58,252 nucleotides of DNA, from the NCBI GenBank assembly GCA_021789605.1, contig JAJYJI010000007.1, positions 1-58,252 on the forward strand, read 5' to 3'. Within the stretch, counting starts at the first letter, position 1. Each line of letters begins with the position of its first letter. The translations under genes and the position numbers were made by a program. Shown here piece after piece: positions 38,918 through 48,896 of the stretch. This DNA comes from a bacterium (GTDB lineage: Bacteria; SZUA-79; Acidulodesulfobacterales; Acidulodesulfobacteraceae). The notes below the pieces were generated by a model, which searched no databases, was not told the origin of the DNA, and worked only from the letters and a program-made list of their open reading frames with translations.

Positions 38918-39742
38918 ATGATATTAGACGATATCTTAAAGGAAAAGAAAAAAGAGATAGAAAGATTTAAGGCGCAGATTAACGAACCGGAATATAAAGC
39001 CGCGGCATTAGAAGCGTTTAACGGATTAAGAAGCCTTAAAGGAGCATTAAAGCCAAGGTCTAACGGCGAGGCTGTTTCATACAGGATTTGCAGTATAATA
39101 GCCGAGGTTAAAAAAGCGTCTCCGTCAAAAGGAATTTTATTGCCGGATTATAAACCGGACGAAATGGCTATCGCTTATGAGGAAGGAGGGGCGAGCGCAA
39201 TTTCCGTTCTTACGGATAAGAAATTTTTCATGGGCAGTCCGTCGGACATTTTAAAAGTTAGGAAATCCGTAAAACTTCCTATTCTTAGAAAAGATTTCAT
39301 AATAGACGAAATACAGGTTTTCGAGTCTAAAATAATCGAAGCTGACGCTATTCTATTAATTATAAAAGCGTTAGACGAAAAGCAATATAAAAATCTTCTT
39401 GAGCTTTCCCGCGAGCTTTCCTTAGAAGTGCTTACCGAAATATCGGACGAAAGGGAGCTTGATATAGCCTATAAATATAATGCCGAAATTATCGGCATAA
39501 ACAGCAGGGATTTAAGGACGTTTAAAACCGACCTGTTCAAGACCGCGGCTATCGCAGAAAAAATACCCGCCGGAAAGTTGATTGTCGCTGAAAGCGGAAT
39601 TAACGGCAGAGGAGATATCGAAATGCTTATGAAAAGAGGGATAAACTCTTTTCTTATCGGGGAAGCCCTAGTTACTTCGGAAGATGCGTCTGAAAAATTA
39701 AGAAATCTTTTACTTCCCTATGCCATGAATGATTATTTATAA
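38918..39742 (+). CDS. trpC: Indole-3-glycerol phosphate synthase
   Basis: TrpC closes the indole ring. The 274-residue TIM barrel carries IAEVKKASPSKG with the catalytic lysine, SVLTDKKFFMGS, LRKDFIID and the C-terminal VAESGI and GEALV motifs. It is monofunctional, with trpF a separate gene. The TAATG at its end joins its stop to the trpF start with a one-base overlap. Confidence 0.98.
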   Translation: MILDDILKEKKKEIERFKAQINEPEYKAAALEAFNGLRSLKGALKPRSNGEAVSYRICSIIAEVKKASPSKGILLPDYKPDEMAIAYEEGGASAISVLTDKKFFMGSPSDILKVRKSVKLPILRKDFIIDEIQVFESKIIEADAILLIIKALDEKQYKNLLELSRELSLEVLTEISDERELDIAYKYNAEIIGINSRDLRTFKTDLFKTAAIAEKIPAGKLIVAESGINGRGDIEMLMKRGINSFLIGEALVTSEDASEKLRNLLLPYAMNDYL

Positions 39743-40434
39743 TGTTGAATATCCCAAAAGTTAAAATATGCGGCATAACCAATATATGCGATGCCCGCGA
39801 CGCTTTAGCCCTTGGTGCGGATACCCTCGGCTTTATTTTTTACGAAAAGTCCAAGAGATACGTTTCGCCCGAAACGGCAAAAGAGATTGCGGCAGAAATC
39901 AGAAAAACGGAAACGGGATATGAGAAAGATTTTTTATCGGTTAAAAGAAATGTTATAATTACCGGAGTATTCGTCGACGAAGAACCGGAAAAAGTCAAAA
40001 TGATAATCGGCGAATCCGGCATAGACATAATACAGCTTTCAGGAACGGAATCTTTAGAATATATAGAAAATTTAGATGCCGATAGAAAAATCGTTTTAAA
40101 GGCGGTGCATTTAAAAGAAGACAAAGATTTGGAAAAAATTAATTATTTCAAAAAAGCGGGGGTCAATATACTCTTGGACGTATTCGATGGAAAAGGCGTA
40201 TATGGAGGAACAGGCAAGCCGATTGACCTGCGTCTTTTAAAAAACGTAAATATGGACGATTTGATAATCGCCGGCGGAATAGGGCCGGACAACATAAAAT
40301 ATATTCTTAAAACTGTAAGGCCGTACGGTATAGACCTTTCATCGAAGATAGAGGATTTTCCCGGTAAAAAAAACCGCGGAAAGATGGATTTATTTTTTAA
40401 GAATTTTAAGGGGGCCGCATATGAAATTGCCTGA
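39742..40434 (+). CDS. trpF: Phosphoribosylanthranilate isomerase
   Basis: TrpF carries out the Amadori isomerisation before TrpC. The 230-residue barrel starts with VKICGITN, which holds the catalytic cysteine, and includes [13 protein letters not shown] and the phosphate-binding [10 protein letters not shown]. The catalytic Asp is in LLDVFDG. Its 3' end overlaps trpB by 14 bases. Confidence 0.97.
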   Translation: MLNIPKVKICGITNICDARDALALGADTLGFIFYEKSKRYVSPETAKEIAAEIRKTETGYEKDFLSVKRNVIITGVFVDEEPEKVKMIIGESGIDIIQLSGTESLEYIENLDADRKIVLKAVHLKEDKDLEKINYFKKAGVNILLDVFDGKGVYGGTGKPIDLRLLKNVNMDDLIIAGGIGPDNIKYILKTVRPYGIDLSSKIEDFPGKKNRGKMDLFFKNFKGAAYEIA

Positions 40435-41596
40435 TAAAAACGGTCATTTTGGCGAATACGGCGGAAGGTATATATCGGAAACGCTGATGCCGGCAGTTAC
40501 GGAACTTGAGAAGTTTTATAAAAAGATAAGGAACGACAAAGAATTTATAAAACAGTTTAATTATTACCTTAAAAATTATGTTGGAAGGCCAAGCCCTTTA
40601 TATTTCGCGGAAAGACTCTCTAAGGTCTATAAATCTGATATATATTTTAAACGGGAAGACTTAAATCACACTGGCGCGCATAAAATAAATAATACGATAG
40701 GGCAGGCTTTGCTTGCCGTTAAAATGGGTAAGAAGCGGATTATAGCCGAAACCGGCGCCGGACAGCACGGCGTAGCGACGGCTACGGTTTGCGCATTATT
40801 CGGTTTGGAATGCGAAGTATTTATGGGCAAAAAAGACGTGGAAAGACAGAAGCAAAACGTTTTCAGAATGGAGCTTCTTGGGGCAAAAGTAAATCCTGTC
40901 GAATCCGGTTCGCAGACGCTTAAAGATGCAATGAACGAAGCGTTAAGAGACTGGATTACAAATGTTAAAACTACATATTATATGATTGGAACCGTTGCCG
41001 GCCCTCACCCTTATCCGTTGCTCGTCAGAGATTTCCAATCGGTTATTGGCAAAGAGGTTTTAAGACAGCTTAAAAAAATACCGGATATTTTGATAGCCTG
41101 CGTAGGAGGAGGAAGCAACGCCGTCGGATTATTTTATCCTTTTTTTAAATACGGCGGCGTTAAGATGTATGGGGTCGAAGCCGGAGGTTACGGCATTGAA
41201 ACCGGCATGCACGCCGCTTCCATTTCCGGAGGGAAGCCCGGAGTTTTGCACGGAAACAAAACCTACCTGCTTCAGGACGAATACGGCAGAATTAAAGATG
41301 CCCATTCTATTGCGGCCGGGTTGGATTATCCCGGCATCGGTCCGGAGCACAGTTATTTTGCTGATAAAAAAAGGATTATCTTTGACAGCGTAACAGACGA
41401 TGAAGCGGTTAAGGCTTTTATGGCGACTTGCAAACTCGAAGGCATTATTCCCGCGCTGGAAAGTTCCCATGCAATTGCATATTTAGAAAAAATAAAAAAA
41501 AGCATAAATGGTAAAACGGTAGTTATAAATCTTTCCGGAAGAGGGGATAAAGATATGCATACAATTTCCGAGTATTTTTTATCGAAAGAAAAATAA
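40421..41596 (+). CDS. trpB: Tryptophan synthase beta chain
   Basis: TrpB condenses indole with serine using pyridoxal phosphate. The 391 residues contain the Schiff-base lysine K88 in [20 protein letters not shown], the phosphate-binding GGGSNA and the C-terminal LSGRGDKD. This is the standard TrpB1 form that pairs with TrpA. The ATG at 40421 follows AAGGGGG, inside the end of trpF. Confidence 0.98.
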   Translation: MKLPDKNGHFGEYGGRYISETLMPAVTELEKFYKKIRNDKEFIKQFNYYLKNYVGRPSPLYFAERLSKVYKSDIYFKREDLNHTGAHKINNTIGQALLAVKMGKKRIIAETGAGQHGVATATVCALFGLECEVFMGKKDVERQKQNVFRMELLGAKVNPVESGSQTLKDAMNEALRDWITNVKTTYYMIGTVAGPHPYPLLVRDFQSVIGKEVLRQLKKIPDILIACVGGGSNAVGLFYPFFKYGGVKMYGVEAGGYGIETGMHAASISGGKPGVLHGNKTYLLQDEYGRIKDAHSIAAGLDYPGIGPEHSYFADKKRIIFDSVTDDEAVKAFMATCKLEGIIPALESSHAIAYLEKIKKSINGKTVVINLSGRGDKDMHTISEYFLSKEK

Positions 41597-41644
41597 CGGA
41601 GCGTTTCGGGCAAAATATAAAATTAACGATAAAATAATAAAAAA

Positions 41645-42445
41645 ATGGCTAAAGATAACAAAATTGATAAGGTTTTTATAAAATTAAGAACCGAAAATAA
41701 AACAGCTTTTATACCTTTTATATCCATAGGAGACCCCGATATGGAAACCTCTCTGGAAATTGCAAAAACGCTGGTAAACAACGGGGCGGACATGATAGAA
41801 CTGGGCTTTCCTTTTTCCGATCCCATGGCTGACGGTAAAGCGATACAAAAATCTTATGAAAGGGCGTTAAAAAATAAAATTTCGATGGAAGACGCTTTTA
41901 CCTTTATAAAGACGCTAAAAGCTTTTCGGGATATTCCTGTAATATTTTTCACTTATTACAATCCTGTTTTTGTTTTAGGCGCAAAATTTGCCGCAGGTGC
42001 GGCAAAAGCCGGAATTGACGGTGTTTTAGTGGTAGATTTACCTCCCGAAGAGAGCGGCGAATTAACAAAATATATAAAAGAAAAAGGAATATATCAGATT
42101 TATCTGCTTGCTCCTACGACCGGCAAAGACAGAATGAAGCAAATACTGTCCGGTTCTAAAGGTTTCGTTTATTACGTCAGCGTTACGGGAGTCACCGGCG
42201 CAAGAAAAAGCCTGCCTGAAACGATTTATTCCAAAGTAAAAGAGATTAAGGAGATAAGTTCGATACCCGTAGGCGTGGGTTTTGGAATATCCTCAAAAGA
42301 GCAGGTAAAAGATATAGCGAAATATTCCGATGCCATAATAATAGGTTCTAAAATTATTCAGTTTATAGAGGACAATATTGGCGATAAGCGGGAAATAATA
42401 AAAAAAATATCCGAATTTTCATCGGATATAAAATCGTGTTTTTGA
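41645..42445 (+). CDS. trpA: Tryptophan synthase alpha chain
   Basis: TrpA cleaves indole-glycerol phosphate and channels indole to TrpB. The 266-residue barrel has catalytic E52 (in IELGFPFSDP) and D63 (in MADGKAIQ). YYVSVTGVTGAR and VGFGISS follow, the phosphate-binding elements. No clear Shine-Dalgarno precedes the ATG. It is the last trp gene. Confidence 0.97.
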   Translation: MAKDNKIDKVFIKLRTENKTAFIPFISIGDPDMETSLEIAKTLVNNGADMIELGFPFSDPMADGKAIQKSYERALKNKISMEDAFTFIKTLKAFRDIPVIFFTYYNPVFVLGAKFAAGAAKAGIDGVLVVDLPPEESGELTKYIKEKGIYQIYLLAPTTGKDRMKQILSGSKGFVYYVSVTGVTGARKSLPETIYSKVKEIKEISSIPVGVGFGISSKEQVKDIAKYSDAIIIGSKIIQFIEDNIGDKREIIKKISEFSSDIKSCF

Positions 42446-42480
42446 TTTTTTTTACGAAATCCGGTTATCCATAATCACTT

Positions 42481-43320
42481 ATGCTTTTATTTAAGTCTAA
42501 AAACGGAAAGAAAGAGCAGGGAAAACTTACTATACCCGAAGGACTGTGGATTAAATGCTCAAGCTGCAATGAGATTATTTACAAAAAAGAATTGGAAAGG
42601 AATCTCGATGTTTGTCCGAAATGCAATTATCATTTCAGGCTGAAGGCGGATAAAAGGATAGAGATAATATTCGACGAGGGAAGCTTTAAAAGGCTTTTTG
42701 AAGATATCGTTCCGATAGATTTGCTTAATTTTACCGATACGAAAAAATATAAGGACAGGCTTAGAGAAGACAGCGAAAAAACCGGGCTTTCCGATTCGGT
42801 AGTTTCAGGGGAGGGCAGAATTTATGGAATCAGGGTCGCCGCATCCGTTTTCGATTTTAATTTTATGGGCGGTTCTATGGGCAAAGTCGCGGGAGAAAAG
42901 ATTGCAAAGACTTTTGAATACGCCATAGAAAATAGATTGCCAGTTATAATCATTTCATCGTCGGGCGGGGCAAGAATGCAGGAAGGGATTTATTCGCTTA
43001 TGCAAATGGCGAAAACAACGGCCATGGTTTTGGAATTCAATAGAACGGGAATGCCTTACATATCGGTCATGACCGACCCTACGACCGGGGGCGTATCGGC
43101 AAGTTTTGCGACTCTAGGAGATGTTATAATCGCAGAGCCAAAAGCTCTTATAGGATTCGCGGGTCCTAGGGTTATCGAGAAAACTATCCACCAGAACCTT
43201 CCCGAAGGGTTTCAAAGGTCAGAGTATCTTTTGGAACACGGTATGATAGATATTATCGCGGAAAGAAAAGACCTTAAGGATGTTTTAAAAAACCTGCTGA
43301 TTCTTTTTGCCCATGATTAA
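42481..43320 (+). CDS. accD: Acetyl-CoA carboxylase carboxyltransferase subunit beta
   Basis: AccD forms the carboxyltransferase with AccA and makes malonyl-CoA for fatty acid synthesis. The 279 residues open with the four-cysteine zinc finger C26/C29/C45/C48. The crotonase-like domain follows, with SSGGARMQEG and MTDPTTGGVSASFA. It follows trpA, as in many proteobacteria, and overlaps folC by 14 bases. Confidence 0.98.
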   Translation: MLLFKSKNGKKEQGKLTIPEGLWIKCSSCNEIIYKKELERNLDVCPKCNYHFRLKADKRIEIIFDEGSFKRLFEDIVPIDLLNFTDTKKYKDRLREDSEKTGLSDSVVSGEGRIYGIRVAASVFDFNFMGGSMGKVAGEKIAKTFEYAIENRLPVIIISSSGGARMQEGIYSLMQMAKTTAMVLEFNRTGMPYISVMTDPTTGGVSASFATLGDVIIAEPKALIGFAGPRVIEKTIHQNLPEGFQRSEYLLEHGMIDIIAERKDLKDVLKNLLILFAHD

Positions 43321-44602
43321 ATTGGACGCTATTTACGATGCGGACGGTTTTGCAATGAATTTTGGATTGGAAAGAATAAGTGCCCTGCTTCGATATGCGG
43401 GCAACCCTCAGAACGGCTTAAAGACCTTGCATATAGCGGGAACTAACGGAAAAGGTTCCGTAAGCAGGTTTATTTACGCCATATTAAAAGAACACGGCTT
43501 AAAAATAGGGCTATATACTTCTCCTCATTTAACGACATTTTCCGAAAGAATAGTCGTTAACGGCGAAATGATAAAAGACAGCGAACTTGAAAGGCTTAGC
43601 GGGTTTTTTAATAAAATAGTTTCCCGGAAAGACGATTTTAAAAAGCTAGGCGCTCCGTCTTTTTTTGAATTAACGACGGCTATATGCTTTAAGTATTTTT
43701 CCGAGCAGAATGTGGATATTGCCATTATAGAGGCAGGTTTAGGAGGCGCGTTGGACGCCACTAACGTTTTAGAAAAACCGCTTATATCGGTAATTACCAA
43801 TATAGCGATGGACCACGAAAATATATTGGGGAACTCTCTTGAAAAGATAGCTTTAGATAAAGCGGGCATTATAAAAAAAAATTCGATTGCCGTTTGCGGA
43901 GAAAAAAAAGCCCGAATAAGAGAGATTATAAAAAATCATGCTCTAAGTTTGAATTCGCGGTTTTTTTCTTTTCAGGACGTTAAATTATATAAAAAAGGTG
44001 ATTTATATAATTATTACGGCTTAAAATTTATAATCAAAAATATAAAATTGCCCAATAAAGCATTTTATCAAAAATATAATTTAAAACTTGGAATTTTATC
44101 TGCGGAGATTCTCGATATTTATTTTAAAGGCGAGCCGGAAATAGAATTAAACGAAAATTCGGTAAGAAGCGGAATATTAAAATTTAAAAACGAAGGACGT
44201 TTTGAAATAATAAAGTATAAAAATAACGATATAGTTTTAGACGGGGCACATAATCCCGAAGGCATCAAAAATATGCTCTCTTCGCTGAGGAGAGTTTTTA
44301 AAAAAAATAATTTTATAATAATTTTCGCGGTAATGAAAGATAAAAATTATAAAATAATGCTAAGAAGACTGTCCGTTCTTAAAGGGAATATTATTTTTAC
44401 GGGCTTATTAAATAACGACAGGGCTTTGGATAAGGAAGAACTTAAGGCGCTATCCGACGAAAACCGTTATTTTAAAAATGCTTTCGTATCCGGGAACGTT
44501 AAAGATTCGTTAGAGCTGGCAATAAAAAACAAAAAAAACGACGATATCATACTTGTTTGCGGCTCTTTATACTTGATAGGGGAATTTAAAAAAATATTAT
44601 AG
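43307..44602 (+). CDS. folC: Folylpolyglutamate/dihydrofolate synthase
   Basis: FolC adds glutamates to folates, and in many bacteria also makes dihydrofolate from dihydropteroate. The 431-residue Mur-ligase-type protein has the ATP loop GTNGKGS (45-51), TSPHLTTFSERI and the magnesium-site region IEAGLGGALDATN. DGAHNPEGI lies in the C-terminal domain. It starts inside accD, so expression is coupled. An ATG two codons later is an alternative start. Confidence 0.95.
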   Translation: MPMIKLDAIYDADGFAMNFGLERISALLRYAGNPQNGLKTLHIAGTNGKGSVSRFIYAILKEHGLKIGLYTSPHLTTFSERIVVNGEMIKDSELERLSGFFNKIVSRKDDFKKLGAPSFFELTTAICFKYFSEQNVDIAIIEAGLGGALDATNVLEKPLISVITNIAMDHENILGNSLEKIALDKAGIIKKNSIAVCGEKKARIREIIKNHALSLNSRFFSFQDVKLYKKGDLYNYYGLKFIIKNIKLPNKAFYQKYNLKLGILSAEILDIYFKGEPEIELNENSVRSGILKFKNEGRFEIIKYKNNDIVLDGAHNPEGIKNMLSSLRRVFKKNNFIIIFAVMKDKNYKIMLRRLSVLKGNIIFTGLLNNDRALDKEELKALSDENRYFKNAFVSGNVKDSLELAIKNKKNDDIILVCGSLYLIGEFKKIL

Positions 44603-44619
44603 ATTAATTATAAGGGTTT

Positions 44620-46845
44620 ATGAAGAAGTTTACCTTTTTTATCTTATTTTTTGCGGTTTTATATTTTTTCAACATCAAAGGCTCTTATGCCCTTAAGACC
44701 GTTTCTATTCATATTTTAGCCGAAAAAGTAACTTATGTTAAAAATAATCATTCGTATATTTTTACGGGAAAAGTCGTGATAACCCGTAAAAAATTCACTT
44801 TAAAAGCGGACAAAGTAGTATATTTTTATAAAACGGATTTTGCTGTTGCTACCGGAAACGTTATCCTGAATTCAAAGGGCGCTATTACAAAAGCACGGAA
44901 ACTTAAAGTATATTTAAAAAACAGGATAGGCACCATTTATAATTCCCACATTCATTATATAGATAAGAGCATATATGTTTACGGTAAAAAAATTTATCAT
45001 AAAGGAAAAGGATTTTATAAAATAGAAGACGGTTATTTAACGTCATGCAAAAGAAATCCGCCGTCATGGAAGTTATATTCGTCGTTATCCGACATATACG
45101 AGGGGAGTTACGCTTATTCGTATAATTCTATTTTTTATATACATAACATACCGGTTTTATATCTTCCAATAATGATTACTCCCGTTAAAACAAAAAAATC
45201 TTCCGGTATTTTAATGCCCACGATGGGCTACAATTCCCTGACCGGTTATCAGGCGGGAGACGGCTATTATTTCGATTTGGGCAGGTCTCAGGATTTAACT
45301 TATAATTTGAATTATTACAGTTTTTTAGGTTTCGGAAATTCGCTGAAATACAGATATAGTCTCAACCCTTATTCAAACGGTTATATCTATGGATTTTACA
45401 TGCATGAATACGATAACCAGAAAAGTTTTTCGATGACGCCTAATCTTACCAGATATCTTTTGTTTTCGCACAACATGGATTTTTTAGGCGGCCTTGCGTT
45501 TAAAACAAACATTAATATCCCTTCCGATAATTCTTTTTATACGGATTTTTCTACCAACGTTTACCAGATGACAAAAAACAGGCTGTCTTCCAATTTCTCC
45601 ATAACCGACGATTTGGACGGCTATTCCGCAAGAATGAATTTTCTTAGGCTGGATAATTTATTTATTCCAAACTATACCACAGTTGACGAGTATCCTTCTT
45701 TCTCGCTGGACGGGGAATCGGAACTCGGTTATTTTTTAAATAACCCATTATATTTTAATATGCATTCGTCATTCGACGTTTTTAGAAGCCCCGCATATCT
45801 GAACGACGAAAGGCTCGATTTATTCCCTCAAGTATATATGCCTTTAAATTTTATAGCCGGCGTGCATATAACTCCTAAGGCAGGATTAAGATATACAGGT
45901 TATTACGACATAAAAGACGGATATACTGCCGTTTCTTCCGCGGATAAAAACAGGCAGATTTATTACGCTTCGTTAAATAACAACACGACGCTTTTTAAAA
46001 ATTACGTTACTTCGCCTAAAAAAAATAAAGGCTATCTGGTCTTTTTAACGCCGTATATAAACTACGGCCTTATAAGGCCGGTAAATCAGTCAGGCGTTCC
46101 TTTAATAGACCAGACCGACTACATTCCTCAGGAAAGCGCGTTTAAATACGGACTTAATTTAAATTTTGAAGGCTATACGGATAAGGGCATAAATAATTTG
46201 CTCAGATTCAGCCTTTACCAATATCATTCTATTTCCGGCAATTTTATAAATCCGGTAAACTATTTTGATTACGATAACGCAAATTCCGACATTATTGCCA
46301 GAATTAAAATACATCCGGCTTCCAATCTGTATTTTTTCGGGAACGGAAGCTATGACGATTATAATTATATATTTCACGCCTACGACGTTAACTCTCAAAT
46401 AACGGATTTTAGAAAAGATTCTTTCGGGATAGGCTATACCGAGATTAACGATGTCCAGGGGTATCTTAACGCATTAAATATGTTTAATTCTACAAATTTA
46501 AATCTTTTTCCGCAAACCTCGTCAGTTATTACAAGCCTTAATACCCTTTCGTACGCGAGTTTATCGGCTAACGTGAATATTATAGGCGGTTTCGGCATAA
46601 ATACTACGGAAAATATAGATTTAACCGTGCATAAAGATATTTCGAACTCTGTAGGCGCTGTATATCAAAACGGCTGTATAGGCTTTATCGCAAATTATAT
46701 GAATATGCCGTATTTCCACCAATGGGCACTTTCTTTCGGGTTGATATTGAGGGGCATAGGAACATACGGTTTCGGCAATATGATAACGTCTGCGCCGCAG
46801 GGGTCGGCAGCGGGCTTAATGAGCAGTCCTAGTTTTAGCAATTGA
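44620..46845 (+). CDS. lptD: LPS assembly outer-membrane protein LptD
   Basis: LptD inserts lipopolysaccharide into the outer leaflet with LptE. The 741 residues begin with a signal peptide (about 1-25). An OstA/LptA-like beta-jellyroll (about 28-130) follows, with repeats such as FTGKVVITRK and ATGNVILNSKG. The rest is the large beta-barrel rich in Tyr, Asn and Ser. There are exactly two cysteines, C143 after the jellyroll and C686 near the end, placed like the conserved interdomain disulfide of E. coli LptD. Its presence shows a diderm cell with LPS. AAGGG precedes the ATG. Confidence 0.9.
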   Translation: MKKFTFFILFFAVLYFFNIKGSYALKTVSIHILAEKVTYVKNNHSYIFTGKVVITRKKFTLKADKVVYFYKTDFAVATGNVILNSKGAITKARKLKVYLKNRIGTIYNSHIHYIDKSIYVYGKKIYHKGKGFYKIEDGYLTSCKRNPPSWKLYSSLSDIYEGSYAYSYNSIFYIHNIPVLYLPIMITPVKTKKSSGILMPTMGYNSLTGYQAGDGYYFDLGRSQDLTYNLNYYSFLGFGNSLKYRYSLNPYSNGYIYGFYMHEYDNQKSFSMTPNLTRYLLFSHNMDFLGGLAFKTNINIPSDNSFYTDFSTNVYQMTKNRLSSNFSITDDLDGYSARMNFLRLDNLFIPNYTTVDEYPSFSLDGESELGYFLNNPLYFNMHSSFDVFRSPAYLNDERLDLFPQVYMPLNFIAGVHITPKAGLRYTGYYDIKDGYTAVSSADKNRQIYYASLNNNTTLFKNYVTSPKKNKGYLVFLTPYINYGLIRPVNQSGVPLIDQTDYIPQESAFKYGLNLNFEGYTDKGINNLLRFSLYQYHSISGNFINPVNYFDYDNANSDIIARIKIHPASNLYFFGNGSYDDYNYIFHAYDVNSQITDFRKDSFGIGYTEINDVQGYLNALNMFNSTNLNLFPQTSSVITSLNTLSYASLSANVNIIGGFGINTTENIDLTVHKDISNSVGAVYQNGCIGFIANYMNMPYFHQWALSFGLILRGIGTYGFGNMITSAPQGSAAGLMSSPSFSN

Positions 46846-46870
46846 TTTTAATATTGCGTTATTATTTATT

Positions 46871-47878
46871 ATGAAAACATATCTTGTGACGGGGGGCTTT
46901 GGATTTATAGGCTCCAATTTTATACGGCATATTTTGAATATGCGGAAAAATGCCGCCGTGATTAACGCAGATAAGTTAACGTATGCGGCAAATCCTAAAA
47001 ATCTGCCCGATTATCCTGAAGACTACAAATTCTATAAAATTGATATCGCCGATAAGTTAGAATTGGCAAAAATTTTTAACGAAAACAGGATAGATTTTGT
47101 TGTTAACTTTGCCGCAGAGTCCCACGTCGACAGGTCGATAGCGGCTCCGGGAATTTTCGTTAAAACCAATGTGGAGGGAACTCTAAATCTGCTGGAGTTG
47201 TCGATGAAACATAACGTCGAAAAATTCCTGCAGATTTCGACCGATGAGGCTTACGGCTCACTGGGCGCTGCCGGAAAATTTAGCGAAGAAACCCCGCTTT
47301 CGCCGAGGAGTCCTTATTCCGCGTCAAAAGCCTCCGCGGATATGTTGGCGATGTCCTTTTTTCATACATACGGCATGCCTGTTTTGATATCGAGATGCTC
47401 TAACAATTACGGGCCGTATCAGTTTCCAGAAAAATTGATTCCCCTTGCCATTATAAACGCATTAAATAATAAAGACATACCGCTTTACGGAGACGGAAGG
47501 AATATTAGAGACTGGATATATGTGGACGACCACGTCGATGCCATATGTTTAGTTTTAGAAAAAGGGAAAACAGGCGAGGTTTATAATATAGGAGGAAATT
47601 CCGAGGCGGAAAACGCAGATATAATAAAATTCATACTCGATAAACTGAATAAGCCGTCATCTCTTATTAAATACGTAAAAGACAGGCCGGGACACGACCG
47701 GAGATATGCCATGGACTTTTCCAAAATTACCTCGGAAACGGGATTTATGCCCGCTTACGGTATAGAAAAAGGCATAGAAAAGACGATAGATTGGTATATA
47801 AAAAACGAAAATTGGTGGAAAGAAATATTGTCGGGCAATTATAAAGAATATTATAAAGAAATGTATGAAAACAGGTGA
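46871..47878 (+). CDS. rfbB: dTDP-glucose 4,6-dehydratase
   Basis: RfbB/RmlB makes dTDP-4-keto-6-deoxyglucose for rhamnose and other surface sugars. The 335-residue extended short-chain dehydrogenase has the NAD motif GGFGFIG, the catalytic set T124-D125-E126 and Y149xxxK153, and the substrate region RCSNNYGPYQFPEKLIPL. It is adjacent to rfbD; the other rhamnose genes (rfbA, rfbC) are not in this window. Confidence 0.96.
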   Translation: MKTYLVTGGFGFIGSNFIRHILNMRKNAAVINADKLTYAANPKNLPDYPEDYKFYKIDIADKLELAKIFNENRIDFVVNFAAESHVDRSIAAPGIFVKTNVEGTLNLLELSMKHNVEKFLQISTDEAYGSLGAAGKFSEETPLSPRSPYSASKASADMLAMSFFHTYGMPVLISRCSNNYGPYQFPEKLIPLAIINALNNKDIPLYGDGRNIRDWIYVDDHVDAICLVLEKGKTGEVYNIGGNSEAENADIIKFILDKLNKPSSLIKYVKDRPGHDRRYAMDFSKITSETGFMPAYGIEKGIEKTIDWYIKNENWWKEILSGNYKEYYKEMYENR

Positions 47879-47887
47879 GATTTTATA

Positions 47888-48754
47888 ATGCTAAAGATTG
47901 CTCTTATAGGTTCAACCGGAATGCTGGGAATCGACCTCAATGCGGCTCTGAAAGGGGTAAATTTTCTCGTTAAGAATTATAATTCTAAAAATTTGGATAT
48001 AGCCGACCCTAAAACCGTAAATGAAGCCTTAGGCGTTTTTAAGCCGGATTATATTATAAATTCTGCGGCATATACTAACGTGGACGGAGCGGAAATAGAA
48101 AAAGAAAAAGCGGAGGCGGTCAACAGCGCGGGGGTGCAAAATTTAGCCGATGCCGCTTTATCTTTAGGCTCAAGAATAGTCCATATAAGCACAGACTATG
48201 TATTTGACGGGTCAAAAAAAACTCCTTACACGGAGGATGATATTACAAATCCCATAAATGAATACGGCATTTCCAAACTTGGCGGAGAAGAAGCCTTAAA
48301 AAATTCTGGCGCAAGCTATATAATATTGCGGACGTCATGGCTTTACGGCAAAAACGGGAAAAATTTCGTAAATACTATATTAAAGCTAGCCGACAGCAAA
48401 AAAAGAATAGAAGTGGTAGAAGACCAATTCGGATGTCCCACATATACTAAAGATGCCGCATACGCTATTTCGGAAATCATTATAAAAGATAATTCCAAGA
48501 ATGAAATTTATAATTTAACCAACGGCGGCTATACGTCGTGGTATAAATTTGCCGTTGAAATCGTAAATGTTTTTAAAAGAACGAATTGCGAAATAATTCC
48601 GGTATCTTCGGATAAGGTTGCAAGACCTGCCAAAAGGCCGGCTTGCAGTATATTGGATAATTCGAAGATTAAAGAAGATTACAATATAGAATTAAGGAAT
48701 TGGAAAGACGCCCTTAAAAAATACTGCAACGACATAGGATATTTTATTATTTAA
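47888..48754 (+). CDS. rfbD: dTDP-4-dehydrorhamnose reductase
   Basis: RfbD/RmlD makes dTDP-L-rhamnose using NAD(P)H. The 288 residues carry GSTGMLG, the catalytic STDYVFDG (S101-D103) and Y126xxxK130, and LRTSWLYG. It follows rfbB by 9 bases. The downstream terminator at 48843 ends this unit. Confidence 0.95.
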   Translation: MLKIALIGSTGMLGIDLNAALKGVNFLVKNYNSKNLDIADPKTVNEALGVFKPDYIINSAAYTNVDGAEIEKEKAEAVNSAGVQNLADAALSLGSRIVHISTDYVFDGSKKTPYTEDDITNPINEYGISKLGGEEALKNSGASYIILRTSWLYGKNGKNFVNTILKLADSKKRIEVVEDQFGCPTYTKDAAYAISEIIIKDNSKNEIYNLTNGGYTSWYKFAVEIVNVFKRTNCEIIPVSSDKVARPAKRPACSILDNSKIKEDYNIELRNWKDALKKYCNDIGYFII

Positions 48755-48789
48755 AAAATCTTGATTAAGATATATAATTATTAATGCAA

Positions 48790-48806
48790 GCGATTTTAAA
48801 AATCGC
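48790..48806. repeat. Small perfect inverted repeat after rfbD
   Basis: GCGATTTT and AAAATCGC flank one A. It lies in the 142-base gap between rfbD and the DUF502 gene, upstream of the main terminator. The function is unknown. Confidence 0.5.
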
Positions 48807-48842
48807 AGAAATAAGCGGTTTATTTTGAAACTATAATTTTTT

Positions 48843-48880
48843 AAAGCGCTTTCTCTATAAAAGGGAGCGCTTTGTTTTTT
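48843..48880 (+). terminator. Strong intrinsic terminator after rfbD
   Basis: AAAGCGCT (48843-48850) pairs with AGCGCTTT (48866-48873), with extra wobble pairs inward, and is followed by GTTTTTT. It lies only 16 bases before the next start codon. A TATAAT at 48832-48837 just upstream means the hairpin could also lie at the 5' end of a short DUF502 transcript and act as an attenuator. Confidence 0.8.
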
Positions 48881-48896
48881 AAAAGGAAATTGATTA

